Below, piece after piece: positions 18,023-27,069 of a DNA stretch of 64,000 nt. Location: assembly GCF_020523605.1 (NCBI RefSeq), contig NZ_JAJAQI010000007.1, positions 62,001 to 126,000 of the forward strand, written 5' to 3'. The translations under genes and the position numbers were made by a program. The stretch is from Roseicella aerolata. GTDB taxonomy: Bacteria; Pseudomonadota; Alphaproteobacteria; Acetobacterales; Acetobacteraceae. Each line of letters starts with the position of its first letter. Positions within the stretch are counted from its first letter, which is position 1. The notes under the pieces were generated by a model. That model saw only the letters and a list, made by a program, of their open reading frames with translations. It did no database searches and had not been told where the DNA came from.

Positions 18023-19201
18023 ATGCGCATCGCCTCGGTCCGCGACGGCGTCGTGCCGATCGCCTCCGCCATCGCCAATGCCTATATCGATTTCTCCAAG
18101 ATGACCGCATCGGTCGTCGCGGTGACGGTCGAGGACGGCCAGGGCCGCAGCGCCACCGGCTACGGCTTCAACAGCAACGGCCGCTACGCCCAGCCCGGCC
18201 TGCTGCGCGAACGCTTCATCCCCCGCCTGCTGGAGACGCCGGAGGCGTCCCTGGCGCATGAGGATGGCGGGCTGGAGCCGGCCGGCGCCTGGGCCAGCAT
18301 GATGCGCAACGAGAAGCCGGGCGGCCATGGCGACCGCAGCGTCGCGGTCGGCGTGCTCGACATGGCGCTGTGGGATGCGGCCGCGAAGTTGTCGGGGTTG
18401 CCGCTCTGGAAGCTGCTGGCCAACCGGTACCGTGGGGGCGAGGCCGACGAGACGGCCTGGATCTACGCGGCGGGCGGCTACTACTACCCGGGCAAGGGCC
18501 TCGATGAGCTGGTGGCCGAGATGCAGCGCTACCTTGATCTCGGCTACAGCGTGGTGAAGATGAAGATCGGCGGCGCGCCAGGCACGCCGATCAAGGATGC
18601 CCTCAAGCTCGACATCGCGCGGATCGAGGCCGTCCTCAAGCTGCTCGGCGGGGACGGCTCGCGCCTCTGCGTGGACGTCAACGGCCGCTTCGGCCTGCAT
18701 GCGGCGCTCGCCTATGGCGCCGCCCTCGCTCCCTACAGGCTGCGCTGGTACGAGGAGCCGCTGGACCCGCTGGACTACGCGACCCATGCGACGCTGGCCG
18801 AGCATTACAGCGCGCCGATCGCCACCGGCGAGAACCTGTTCTCCATGCAGGACTGCCGCAACCTGATCCGCCATGGCGGACTCAGGCCGGACCGGGACAT
18901 CCTGCAATTCGACCCCGCCCTCTCCTACGGACTGGTCGAATACATCCGCACGCTGAACATGCTGCAGGAGCATGGCTGGTCGCCGCGGCGCTGCGTGCCG
19001 CATGGCGGGCACCAATTCGCGCTGAACATCGCGGTCGGGCTCGGCCTCGGCGGCAATGAGAGCTATCCGGAGGTCTTCGCGCCCTTCGGCGGCTTCGCCG
19101 ATGCCACGCCGGTCGAGGACAGCCGGATCCGCATGCCGGACGTGCCGGGCATCGGCTTCGAGGCGAAGTCCAGCCTCTGGGCGGTGCTGAAGGACCTGTA
19201 G
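18023..19201 (+). CDS. tarD: D(-)-tartrate dehydratase-like enolase-superfamily enzyme
   Basis: A 392-residue member of the mandelate racemase/enolase superfamily. The match to Bradyrhizobium D-tartrate dehydratase is block by block: NAYIDFSKMTASVVAV, GYGFNSNGRYAQPG, RNEKPGGHGDRSVAVG, YAAGGYYYPGKGL, ATGENLF, and GLGLGGNESYP. The catalytic Lys lies in VVKMKIGG (Lys179/Lys181) and the catalytic His in PHGGHQ (His327/His330). Metal ligands follow in CVDVNGRF and the EEP/GEN blocks. The enzyme dehydrates D-tartrate to oxaloacetate. ATG 18023 follows GGGAGGGA. It is probably co-transcribed with the upstream CoA-transferase and perhaps the racemase-like gene. Confidence 0.85.
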   Translation: MRIASVRDGVVPIASAIANAYIDFSKMTASVVAVTVEDGQGRSATGYGFNSNGRYAQPGLLRERFIPRLLETPEASLAHEDGGLEPAGAWASMMRNEKPGGHGDRSVAVGVLDMALWDAAAKLSGLPLWKLLANRYRGGEADETAWIYAAGGYYYPGKGLDELVAEMQRYLDLGYSVVKMKIGGAPGTPIKDALKLDIARIEAVLKLLGGDGSRLCVDVNGRFGLHAALAYGAALAPYRLRWYEEPLDPLDYATHATLAEHYSAPIATGENLFSMQDCRNLIRHGGLRPDRDILQFDPALSYGLVEYIRTLNMLQEHGWSPRRCVPHGGHQFALNIAVGLGLGGNESYPEVFAPFGGFADATPVEDSRIRMPDVPGIGFEAKSSLWAVLKDL

Positions 19202-19298
19202 GGCCGAGCCGCCGCGCGCCGGGGCGGGCGCCGCCCCGCCTTCCCCTCGGCGCCGGGCCGGGCAAACTGCCGGCCCACCCCGCGCCGGAGTCGCCCCC

Positions 19299-20024
19299 AT
19301 GGCCCGCATCCTCGTCGTCAACGGCAACACCACGGAGGCGATCACCGGCCGCATCGCCGAGGCCTCCCGCGCCGCGGCGCCCGAAGGCACGGAGATCGAG
19401 GCGGTGACCGCCCCCTATGGCCTGCCGCTGATCGTCACCCGCTCCGACTGGCTGCTCTCCGGCCCGCCCATCCTGGCAGCGCTGGCCGAGCGGCGCGGCA
19501 CCTATGACGCCGCGGTCATCGCCGTCTTCGGCGACCCGGCGCTGGAGGCGGCGAAGCAATTGCTGGACGTGCCGGTCCTCGGCATCTCGGAGGCCGCCTT
19601 CCATGCGGCCTCCATGCTCGGGCGGCGCTTCGGCATCGTCTCCTTCACCGCGGCGCTCAGGCCGATGTTCGAGGACTGCCTCGACCACCATGGCCTCCGC
19701 GCCCGCTGCGCCGGCTTCCGCATGGGCCCGCCCGATGCCTCCTATCCCGCGGTGCTGGGGGCGGCGGAGCAGGAGCGGCTCCTTGCCCTGGTCCGCGCCT
19801 CCATCGAGCAGGACGGGGCGGAGGCGGTGATCCTGGCCGGCGGGCCGCTGGCGGGCCTCGCGCCGGTGCTGCAGCCGCTTGTGCCGGTGCCGCTGGTGGA
19901 CGGCACGGCGGCGGCGGTGCGGCTGGCCTCGGCGCTGGCCGGGCTGCCACGGCCGGTGCGGGCGCGGGCGCCGCGGGTGCTGACGGGCTACGGGCCGGCG
20001 GTGACGGCGCTCTATGCCGGCTGA
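19299..20024 (+). CDS. Asp/Glu/hydantoin racemase-fold protein lacking both catalytic Cys
   Basis: A 241-residue protein of the Asp/Glu racemase superfamily, closest by motif to hydantoin/allantoin racemases: ARILVVNGNTTEAITGRIA at the start, GISEAAFHAASMLGRRFGIVS in the middle, and VPLVDGTAAAVRLA near the end. Hydantoin racemases carry Cys in VIACFGDPG and in VLGCAGM. Here the equivalent blocks are VIAVFGDPAL (Val76) and ILAGGPLAG (Gly181), so both acid/base cysteines are gone, and racemisation by the known mechanism is not expected. It follows the tartrate dehydratase gene by 97 bp and overlaps the end of the convergent FkbM gene by 13 bases. Confidence 0.8.
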   Translation: MARILVVNGNTTEAITGRIAEASRAAAPEGTEIEAVTAPYGLPLIVTRSDWLLSGPPILAALAERRGTYDAAVIAVFGDPALEAAKQLLDVPVLGISEAAFHAASMLGRRFGIVSFTAALRPMFEDCLDHHGLRARCAGFRMGPPDASYPAVLGAAEQERLLALVRASIEQDGAEAVILAGGPLAGLAPVLQPLVPVPLVDGTAAAVRLASALAGLPRPVRARAPRVLTGYGPAVTALYAG

Positions 20025-20770
20025 GGCGTGATGCGCGCCGGCTCCAGGCTGGCATAGACATCGCCGCTATTGGCCTCGGCCGGCAGGGCGGCGATCCAGC
20101 TGGCCATGCCGGCCGCATCCAGCGGCGCGGCATGGGCGAATTCCATGCTCTCGCCGAGGCAGGCATTGAAGGCAAGGGGGCCGAGCGCGGCGAGGCGCTC
20201 CAGGCATTCGCGCGCCACGCCGCGCTGGATGGTGGTGAATTCAAAGGAGAGCGTGCGCGGCGCGAAGGAAAGCCCGGCGAGCGCCGCCGCCTCATAGCCT
20301 TCGACATCGATCTTCACGAAGTCCGGCCGGCCATGCGCCGCCGCCAGCGCGTCCAGCGTGGTGACGGACAGCGCGATCTCGGCATCCCAGCGCTGGCCTT
20401 CCCAACCCGGCGCGCCATCGGCGGCGGCAATGAAGTCGGGGCTGGCGGTGGCGACCGTCGGGTTGGCGGTGTTGAGGCGCAGCACCGCCTCCCCCGCCTC
20501 GGCGCCGACCAGCGCCGCGACCCGTGCGACGCCCGGATCGCGCCCGAAGAGCAGCCGCAGCAGCCGGGCGAGGCGCGGCTGCGGCTCCACCGCGACGACG
20601 CGGGCGCCGATCCGGCGGAAGCTCGCCGTCCGGTCGCCGACATGCGCGCCGATATCGAAGGCGAGTTCCCCGGGGCCAAGGAAGCGGCGGTGGAAGGCGT
20701 CCAGCCGCTCCGCCCGGCCGGGCGGGTAGTAGAGGCGGAGGCTGCGCCCGATGGCGCGCGCCGTCGTCAC
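20012..20770 (-). CDS. FkbM family SAM-dependent methyltransferase
   Basis: A 252-residue protein. The SAM-binding motif FDIGAHVGDRT is around residue 40, followed by VVAVEPQP (the acidic end of strand 2). The FkbM mark FVKIDVEGYEAAALAGL is in the second half. Members methylate hydroxyl groups of sugars or small molecules. The GTG at 20770 lies 10 bases after the stop of the glutathione transferase gene and keeps the Rossmann fold intact, so it is preferred; the ribosome site is weak. It is the last gene of a minus-strand set DUF29-GST-FkbM. Substrate unknown. Confidence 0.85.
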   Translation of the reverse strand: MTTARAIGRSLRLYYPPGRAERLDAFHRRFLGPGELAFDIGAHVGDRTASFRRIGARVVAVEPQPRLARLLRLLFGRDPGVARVAALVGAEAGEAVLRLNTANPTVATASPDFIAAADGAPGWEGQRWDAEIALSVTTLDALAAAHGRPDFVKIDVEGYEAAALAGLSFAPRTLSFEFTTIQRGVARECLERLAALGPLAFNACLGESMEFAHAAPLDAAGMASWIAALPAEANSGDVYASLEPARITPQPA

Positions 20771-20780
20771 GCCCGATGGC

Positions 20781-21452
20781 TCACGCGGCCGGCGGGGTTT
20801 CGTAGCTGGCCAGCAGCCAGGACTCGGGCTCGGCCAGCGCCTCCCGGTACCAGCGGTCGACCAGCGGCTGGGCGCGCACGGCTTCCATGTAGCGGCGGGT
20901 GGTGGCCGAGAGCTCCGGCTGCCAGGTGAGGAAGCGGCCGACCACGGGCGCGTACATGGCATCCGCCAAGCCGAAGCGCGGGCCGAAGAGGAAGGGCCCG
21001 CCATGCGCGGCCAGGCATTCCGCCCAGATCGCCTCAATCCGCGCGATGTCGGCCAAGGCGGCCGGCGTGCGGCCCAAGCCGGAGAAATCCCGGCCGGCAT
21101 TGAACCACATGGCCTGGCGCAGGCCGCGGAAGCCGGCATGCATCTCGGCGGCAATGGAGCGCGCGGAGGCGCGGGCCGCCCGGTCCTGCGGCCAGAGGCC
21201 GGGCGCGGCTTCGGCGCAGTATTCGCAGATGGCCAGGCTCTCCCAGACCTTCGCCCCCTTGTGCTCCAGAAAGGGGACAAGGCCCGCCGGCGTCCGGGCG
21301 GCGATGGCCGGGGTGCTGCCGCCGCCCTCGGAGCGGACGAAGGGGATCAGCTCCTCCTCCACGTCGAGCCCCGCCAGATGCACGGCCAGCCAGCCGCGCA
21401 TGGACCAGGAGGAGTAGCGCTTGTTGCCGATGAGGAGGCGGCCGTCAGGCAT
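20781..21452 (-). CDS. Glutathione S-transferase family protein
   Basis: A 223-residue GST. The thioredoxin-fold N-terminus reads LLIGNKRYSSWSMRGWLAV, with the Ser-rich glutathione site of the GstA/YfcG-like bacterial groups, and VPFLEHKGAKVWESLAICEY gives the cis-Pro and the Glu-Ser glutathione contacts. The helical C-terminal domain holds FLFGPRFGLADAMYAPVV, the usual N-capping/hydrophobic staple motif. The ATG at 21452 overlaps the end of the DUF29 gene by eight bases; an in-frame ATG at 21464 is also possible. Probably co-transcribed with the DUF29 and FkbM genes. Confidence 0.87.
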   Translation of the reverse strand: MPDGRLLIGNKRYSSWSMRGWLAVHLAGLDVEEELIPFVRSEGGGSTPAIAARTPAGLVPFLEHKGAKVWESLAICEYCAEAAPGLWPQDRAARASARSIAAEMHAGFRGLRQAMWFNAGRDFSGLGRTPAALADIARIEAIWAECLAAHGGPFLFGPRFGLADAMYAPVVGRFLTWQPELSATTRRYMEAVRAQPLVDRWYREALAEPESWLLASYETPPAA

Positions 21453-21936
21453 GGTCTTTGGCATCCGGGGTCAGGCGGGCGAGCAGGGCGTCGAGGGGGG
21501 CGTCCTCGTCCAGCAGCTCGTCCAGGGTGAAGGGGCAGGGTTCGGGCAGGTGGCGCAGGTCGCGGCCGAGCTTCGCCGCGGCGGCCTTGCCGGCGGTCCG
21601 CCAGACGCGGCCGAGGCGCGGCTCGACCTCCCGCCGCATGGAGGGAAGGTACCGCCGCACGGCGTTGTCGCGGAAGACGATGACCTCCCGCTGCCAGTGC
21701 CGGACGGACGGGGCACCGGGTTCGACGGCCAGGTAGATGAGGTGTTCGAGCAGCCGCCGCAAATTGCTCTCCACCCGGAAGCGTTGCTCGCTGCCCAAAT
21801 CCTCCACCTCCTCGATCAGGTTGGGCAGATCGAGTCCTTCGGCCAGGTTCGGCCGCGTCTCCGCCAGCCGGCGCAGGGCGGCGGCCTGTTCCCGGGTCCA
21901 GGCATAGAAGTCGCGGTCGTGCAGGCTGCCATCCAT
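21445..21936 (-). CDS. DUF29 family protein
   Basis: A 163-residue protein of the DUF29 family, common in cyanobacteria and alphaproteobacteria. The pattern is DRDFYAWTREQAAALRRL, then LPNLIEEVEDLGSEQRFRVESNLRRLLEHLIYL, followed by a helical half with RHWQREVIVFRDNAVRRYLPSM. No enzymatic motif is visible, and the function of the family is unknown. ATG 21936 follows GGAGGAG by nine bases. It is the first gene of an overlapping set with the glutathione transferase. Confidence 0.85.
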   Translation of the reverse strand: MDGSLHDRDFYAWTREQAAALRRLAETRPNLAEGLDLPNLIEEVEDLGSEQRFRVESNLRRLLEHLIYLAVEPGAPSVRHWQREVIVFRDNAVRRYLPSMRREVEPRLGRVWRTAGKAAAAKLGRDLRHLPEPCPFTLDELLDEDAPLDALLARLTPDAKDHA

Positions 21937-22050
21937 GGCGGCGGGCTCCTCCGGCATCGTTCCTAGCATGGCAGGGCCCATCCTGGCAGCGCCGGCTTGC
22001 CACCCCGCCCGCGCGGGTGTTCCCTGGCGCCGACTGCCGGAGCCCCTCGC

Positions 22051-23382
22051 ATGAACGAGATGAGCGTGTCGCGTCCGAACAACCTGGACGCCTACTGGAT
22101 GCCCTATTCGGACAACAAGTACTTCAAGTCCAACCCGCGGATGCTCGCCCGGGCGGAGGGCATGCACTACTACACCCCCGAGGGTAAGGAGATCCTGGAC
22201 GGCACCGCCGGCCTCTGGTGCTGCAATGCCGGCCATGGCCGCGTGGAGATCAAGGAGGCGATCCAGAAGCAGGCCGCCATCCTGGACTACGCGCCGACCT
22301 TCCAGCTCGGCCATCCCATCGCCTTCGAGGCCGCGGCGCGCATCGCCGAGATGACGCCGGAGGGAATGGACAAGGTCTTTTTCACCAACAGCGGCTCCGA
22401 GAGCGCCGACACCGCCCTCAAGATCGCCCTCGCCTACCACAAGGCCCGTGGCGAGAGCTCCCGGGTCCGGCTGATCGGGCGGGAGCGGGGCTATCATGGC
22501 GTCGGCTTCGGCGGCATGTCGGTGGGCGGCATCGGCGGCAACCGCAAGCAGTTCGGCGCCCTGCTCCCCTATGTGGACCACCTGCCGCACACCCATGGCC
22601 TCCCGGAGAACGTTTTTGCTCGTGGCCAGCCGGAGCATGGGGCGCACCTGGCCGATGCGCTGGAGAACCTGGTCGCGCTGCACGGCGCCGAGACCATCGC
22701 GGCGGTGATGGTCGAGCCGGTCGCGGGCTCCACCGGCGTGCTGGTGCCGCCCAAGGGCTATCTGGAGCGGCTGCGGGCCATCTGCGACAAGTATGGCATC
22801 CTGCTGATCTTCGACGAGGTCATCACCGGCTTCGGGCGAATCGGTACGAATTTCGGCGCCGAGCGGCTGGGCGTCACACCCGACATCATGACCATGGCGA
22901 AGGGGCTGACCAACGCCGCCGTGCCGATGGGCGCCGTCGCGGTGAAGAACTCGGTCTATGACGCGGTGGTGGATGCGGCGCCCTCGGGCATCGAGCTCTT
23001 CCATGGCTACACCTATTCCGGCCACCCGCTGGCCGCGGCGGCGGCGATCGCCACCATGGAGCTGCACCGGGCGGAGGACCTGCCGGGCCGGGCGCGCGCC
23101 ATCGAGCCCTATTGGCAGGAGGCGGCGCACAGCCTGCGGTCCTTGCCCAACGTCATCGACATCCGCGACTGCGGCCTGATCGCGGGCATCGAGCTGGCGC
23201 CGCGCCCGGGCAAGCCGACCCAGCGCGCGCTCGACATCTTCCGCCGCTGCTTCGACGAGGGGGTGCTGATCCGCGTCACCGGGGATATCGTCGCCCTCTC
23301 CCCGCCGCTGATCGTGGAGAAGCCGCATGTCGACCGGCTGATCGGCACGCTGGCGGAGGCGATCAGGGCCGAGGCGGCCTGA
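22051..23382 (+). CDS. Omega-amino acid:pyruvate aminotransferase (class III)
   Basis: A 443-residue PLP-dependent class III transaminase. It starts near NNLDAYWMPYSDNKYFKSNPR, with the family DGTAGLWCCNAGHGR, then FFTNSGSESADTALKIAL for phosphate binding, LIFDEVITGFGRIG with the PLP-ring Asp, and the Schiff-base Lys284 in MAKGLTNAAVPMG. Sequence blocks match beta-alanine:pyruvate transaminase (EC 2.6.1.18), which turns beta-alanine plus pyruvate into malonate semialdehyde plus alanine. No adjacent methylmalonate-semialdehyde dehydrogenase is seen. It is probably monocistronic. Confidence 0.9.
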   Translation: MNEMSVSRPNNLDAYWMPYSDNKYFKSNPRMLARAEGMHYYTPEGKEILDGTAGLWCCNAGHGRVEIKEAIQKQAAILDYAPTFQLGHPIAFEAAARIAEMTPEGMDKVFFTNSGSESADTALKIALAYHKARGESSRVRLIGRERGYHGVGFGGMSVGGIGGNRKQFGALLPYVDHLPHTHGLPENVFARGQPEHGAHLADALENLVALHGAETIAAVMVEPVAGSTGVLVPPKGYLERLRAICDKYGILLIFDEVITGFGRIGTNFGAERLGVTPDIMTMAKGLTNAAVPMGAVAVKNSVYDAVVDAAPSGIELFHGYTYSGHPLAAAAAIATMELHRAEDLPGRARAIEPYWQEAAHSLRSLPNVIDIRDCGLIAGIELAPRPGKPTQRALDIFRRCFDEGVLIRVTGDIVALSPPLIVEKPHVDRLIGTLAEAIRAEAA

Positions 23383-23817
23383 GCCGGACGCCCTGATCGG
23401 CATGGGGCACCCCGGAGGTGCCCCCTGCTGCCTGCGCCCAAACTCGTCATTGCCGACGACCGGGCCGCCTTGCTCGGGCGCCTGGCCGCCGGCAACGCTG
23501 CCGGAAGGTGAGCAAGGGGCCACGGCTGGTGGAGGCGCAAGAGGGGTTGCAGGGGGGCCGATCAAGGCAGACACATTGATGCGGCCTCGGGCGCTGACGC
23601 CGCCTTCGCCCTGGCTAGGCGGATAGGCCAGGGACCGCATCGCGGCCCCGGCCGCCGATGGCGGCTGCAAACCGGACTTTCTGCCTGCCGGTAGCGCAGG
23701 CGGCCCTCGCCGATGGCAAGGCCGCCCGGACCGCAGACGGAGGCCGGCCCTTTGCCCACCGGCCCGCCTCGCCCCATATTCCCCGGCAACAGCCCCCTCG
23801 CCCCTCGCGGAGCCCCC
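23383..23817. other. Intergenic region, 435 bp, no recognised feature
   Basis: Spacer between the omega-aminotransferase and the COG0523 GTPase gene. COG0523 genes are often controlled by Zur; I looked for an A/T-rich palindrome of the Zur type near the start and saw none. No gene or RNA could be supported. Confidence 0.45.
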
Positions 23818-24792
23818 ATGAGCGAAACCTCTCCCGTCCCCGTCACCGTCCTCACCGGCTATCTCGGCGCCGGCAAGACCACGCTGCTGAACCGCATCCT
23901 CAGCGAGAATCACGGCAAGAAATTCGCCGTGGTGATCAACGAGTTCGGCGAGCTCGGCGTGGACAACGACCTCGTCGTCGATGCCGACGAAGAGGTCTTC
24001 GAGATGAACAACGGCTGCATCTGCTGCACCGTGCGCGGCGACCTGATCCGCATCATCGGCGGCCTGATGAAGCGCCGCGGCAGGTTCGACGGCATCATCG
24101 TCGAGACCACCGGCCTCGCCGACCCTGCCCCGGTCGCCCAGACCTTCTTCGCCGATGAGGACGTCAAGCGCGCCACGCGGCTGGACGCCATCGTCACGGT
24201 CGTGGACGCCAAGAACCTGCCCGCCCGCCTCAAGGACAGCAAGGAGGCGGAGGAGCAGATCGCCTTCGCCGACATCATCGTGCTGAACAAGATGGACCTG
24301 GTGACGGAGGCCGAGGCGGCCGAGGTCGAGCGGAAGATCCGCACCATCAATCCCTGGGCCGAGATCCGCCGCAGCACCAAGTCCGACGTGCCGATCGATG
24401 CCGTGATCGGCCGCGAGGCCTTCGACCTGAAGCGCATCCTGGAGCGCGAGCCGGAATTCCTCTCGGGCGAGGATGAGCACGAGCACGATTCGGAGGTGAT
24501 GAGCGTCTCCTTCGAGGTCTCGAAGCCGATCGACCCGGAGCGCTTCAATGCCTGGATGACGCAGCTGCTCGCCAGCAAGGGCCAGGACCTGCTGCGCACC
24601 AAGGGCATCCTCTACTACGCCAATGACGACCGGCGCTTCGCCTTCCAGGCCGTGCACATGATCGCCGATGGCGACTTCATCGGCCCGGTGCGGGAAGGCG
24701 ACCCGCGGCGCTCGAAGATCGTCTTCATCGGCCGCGACCTGAACCGGCCGCAGCTCCGCCGCGGCTTCGAGAGCTGCCAGGTGGACGCATGA
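23818..24792 (+). CDS. COG0523/CobW-family metal-trafficking GTPase
   Basis: A 324-residue G3E-family P-loop GTPase. Motifs in order: Walker [26 protein letters not shown], the metal-binding CxCC motif [12 protein letters not shown], the Mg-binding ETTGLADP, and the guanine-specificity loop LNKMDLV. A short Asp/Glu/His cluster (EDEHEHD) sits around residues 220-226, followed by the CobW C-terminal domain ([18 protein letters not shown]). Relatives deliver zinc (or cobalt) to target proteins, often under zinc shortage. It overlaps the WD40 gene by four bases (ATGA), so the two are co-translated. The metal is most likely zinc, by family. Confidence 0.88.
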   Translation: MSETSPVPVTVLTGYLGAGKTTLLNRILSENHGKKFAVVINEFGELGVDNDLVVDADEEVFEMNNGCICCTVRGDLIRIIGGLMKRRGRFDGIIVETTGLADPAPVAQTFFADEDVKRATRLDAIVTVVDAKNLPARLKDSKEAEEQIAFADIIVLNKMDLVTEAEAAEVERKIRTINPWAEIRRSTKSDVPIDAVIGREAFDLKRILEREPEFLSGEDEHEHDSEVMSVSFEVSKPIDPERFNAWMTQLLASKGQDLLRTKGILYYANDDRRFAFQAVHMIADGDFIGPVREGDPRRSKIVFIGRDLNRPQLRRGFESCQVDA

Positions 24793-25823
24793 GCGAGGCG
24801 AGCGGCGCGGATTTCCTGCTGGAGGCGCGCGGGACCAGCCGAGACCTCGGCGCCTGGGTGGTCGGCCTCGCCTTCGGGCGGGACGGCAGCCTCGGCCTCG
24901 GCCTCGGGGACGGCACCCTGCGCATCGCGCAGCCGCGCGACCTGCAGGCCGAATGGCAGACCGTCACGGCGCATGACGGCGCCGTGCTCGATCTCTGCGC
25001 CGATGCGAAGGCCGGCTTCCTCTCCGGCGGCGACGACGGCCGCCTGGTGCACATCGCGCCCGACGGCACGGTCGGGGAGGTCGCCCGGCTCGGCGCCATG
25101 AAATGGGTCGAGCATGTCGCCGCGCACGAGTCCGGCCTCCGCGCCGCCTCGGTCGGCAAGCAGCTTCATCTGTTCGACGGCAAGGGCGCGAAGCTCAAGA
25201 CGCTGACGCATCCTTCCTCCGTCGGCGGCATCGCCTTCGATGCCAAGGGCAAGCGCGTGGCGGCCAGCCACTACAACGGCGCCTCGCTCTGGTTCGTCGC
25301 CTCGAAGGAGGACAAGCCGCGCGTGCTGGAATGGAAGGGCAGCCATGCGGCCATCGCCATCAGCCCGGACGGCACGCATGTGGTGACCGCGATGCAGGAG
25401 AACGCCCTGCATGGCTGGCGGCTGGCCGATGGCCAGCACATGCGCATGTCCGGCTACCCGTCCAAGACCCATTTCCTGTCCTTCACCGCGCGCGGCAAGT
25501 GGCTGGCGACCAGCGGCGCCGATGCGGTGGTGGTCTGGCCCTTCTTCGGCGGCGGCCCGATGGGCAAGGCACCGACCGAGCTTGCGGGCGGCGATGGCGT
25601 GCTGTGCAGCGCGGTCGCCTGCCATCCGCAGCACGAGATCGTGGCGGCCGGCTTCGCCGACGGGCTGGTGCTGCTGGCGGAGATCGCCTCGGGCAAGGTC
25701 GTGCCGGTCGCGGCACCCGGGCATGGCTCGGTCTCGGCGCTCGGCTGGAATGCCAGCGGGACGCATCTGGCCTTCGGGACGGAAACCGGTTTCGCCGGGC
25801 TGGTGGACCTCTCCCGCCGGTAG
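24789..25823 (+). CDS. WD40 repeat protein coupled to the COG0523 GTPase
   Basis: A 344-residue protein made of about seven beta-propeller blades. Degenerate WD units are visible, such as [60 protein letters not shown] and [16 protein letters not shown]. There is no signal peptide, so it is cytoplasmic and probably a protein-interaction scaffold. The start ATG overlaps the stop of the metal GTPase gene, and this pairing is seen in many alphaproteobacteria. A role as client selector or partner of the GTPase is an inference from gene order. Confidence 0.8.
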   Translation: MSEASGADFLLEARGTSRDLGAWVVGLAFGRDGSLGLGLGDGTLRIAQPRDLQAEWQTVTAHDGAVLDLCADAKAGFLSGGDDGRLVHIAPDGTVGEVARLGAMKWVEHVAAHESGLRAASVGKQLHLFDGKGAKLKTLTHPSSVGGIAFDAKGKRVAASHYNGASLWFVASKEDKPRVLEWKGSHAAIAISPDGTHVVTAMQENALHGWRLADGQHMRMSGYPSKTHFLSFTARGKWLATSGADAVVVWPFFGGGPMGKAPTELAGGDGVLCSAVACHPQHEIVAAGFADGLVLLAEIASGKVVPVAAPGHGSVSALGWNASGTHLAFGTETGFAGLVDLSRR

Positions 25824-26055
25824 CAGCGGCCACGATCAGCCTGCCTGCAAGGGAAAGGCTGCACACGGCGATGGCCGGACACCGGCCCATCCTGCGGACC
25901 CTCCGCGCCCCCTTCTGCCAACGGCCGGGATGCCTGACCGCATCCGGGCAGGGGCGCCGCGCTGGCGGGGCCGCAGGCGCGGTCTCGGCGCGGGCCCGTG
26001 CCCCCGGTTGGCAGGACCGCCTTGCAGCCACGCCGCCCGGCATGGCGCGAAGCCT

Positions 26056-26421
26056 TCAGGCCCGCCGCACCGGCCCGACCGACAGCCAGCCGCCCCGCTG
26101 CGGCACAGGCACCCGGACGGGCATCACGCAGGTGTAGAAGGCGCGCAGCAGCACGGCAGGCGGCTCCGCCACGGCCTGTTGCCCCGCCGGTTCCTGCCCC
26201 TGGCCGGGCGGTGCGGCCCGCTTCGCGCGATCCGCCCGTGCCTGGTGGGGCCGTATCGCGGTGGAGGCGCCCTCCGGCGTCACGCAGCCTAGCCCGGGGC
26301 CCGGTGCCGCATCTTCCGGCGATGCGGCACGCGCCGTGGTGGGCAGGGAGAGCCCCGCGGTCACAAGCCCGATGGCGGCGAGGCGCCACCAAGGCGCCGC
26401 GCTTGCGCAAAGCTTTTCCAT
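26056..26421 (-). CDS. Hypothetical secreted protein
   Basis: A 121-residue protein. It starts MEKLCASAAPWWRLAAIGL and has a clear Sec-type signal ending TARA before ASPED (around residue 32). The mature part is short, Ala/Pro/Gln-rich in the middle (about 60-85), and ends with LLRAFYTCVMPVRVPVPQRG. Two cysteines (in GLGCVTP and FYTCVM) could form a disulphide. I do not recognise a family. Upstream is a less GC-rich patch (about 26420-26470) that could hold its promoter. It may be lineage-specific; a spurious frame cannot be fully excluded. Confidence 0.5.
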   Translation of the reverse strand: MEKLCASAAPWWRLAAIGLVTAGLSLPTTARAASPEDAAPGPGLGCVTPEGASTAIRPHQARADRAKRAAPPGQGQEPAGQQAVAEPPAVLLRAFYTCVMPVRVPVPQRGGWLSVGPVRRA

Positions 26422-26590
26422 GGGTTACGTGCCTGTTCTATGCGTTCGTCTGAACGCGGTTCGGCTACCCTGCCAACGCGGGGTTGCGGCCAGCTGTTCC
26501 CTGCAAAGATTCTTGGACCGTGCGGGAACCGCCATGCAACCGGCGCGGCCTTTGCGGCCTTACCCGGCATTCCCTGGGGGATGAGGACCG

Positions 26591-27016
26591 ATGGCACGAC
26601 CGGCCGACGATGATGATGACGTGGATCTCGGCATCAGCCTGGAGACGGTCGCGACCGTGGTGGACCACGTCCGCGCCATCCAGGCGACCGAGGAGACCGA
26701 CCCCGCCCAGCTCTCGGAGGACGAGAACAGCGAGGCGGCGCTGCTGCAGGAAAACCCGGACGACCTGACCGAGGGCTCGCTGCGCGAGTTCATCGACGAG
26801 CTGAACGAGGACGAGCAGGCGGCGCTCATCGCCCTCGCCTGGGTCGGGCGTGGCGATTACGGCCCGGAGGAGTGGGAGGAGGCCCTGCGCCTCGCCGCCG
26901 AGCGCAATGAGAACGGCGATGCCGGCAGCTACCTGCTCGGCATGGACATGGTGGGCGACCTGCTGGCCGAGGGTGTCGCGGCTTTCGGGCTGTCGATCGA
27001 GGAAATCGAGCGCTGA
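26591..27016 (+). CDS. DUF3775 family protein
   Basis: A 141-residue acidic cytoplasmic protein. The block SLREFIDELNEDEQAALIAL, then WVGRGDYGPEEWEEAL, then SYLLGMDMVGDLLAEGV, ending LSIEEIE, is the DUF3775 pattern of small alphaproteobacterial proteins. The family has no known function. The ATG at 26591 is preceded by GATGAGGACC. It is flanked by a divergent secreted protein gene and a convergent DUF1194 gene, so it is probably transcribed alone. Confidence 0.82.
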   Translation: MARPADDDDDVDLGISLETVATVVDHVRAIQATEETDPAQLSEDENSEAALLQENPDDLTEGSLREFIDELNEDEQAALIALAWVGRGDYGPEEWEEALRLAAERNENGDAGSYLLGMDMVGDLLAEGVAAFGLSIEEIER

Positions 27017-27069
27017 GTTCCGGCAGGCGGCGGATACCGGAATGCCCGCCGCCTGCCCCCCCCGGCTGA

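Noticed and set aside
21445-24657. A 1070-codon minus-strand frame opposite the aminotransferase and metal GTPase genes
   Set aside because: Only its last 163 codons (DUF29) are real; the rest is the antisense shadow of well-defined plus-strand genes.
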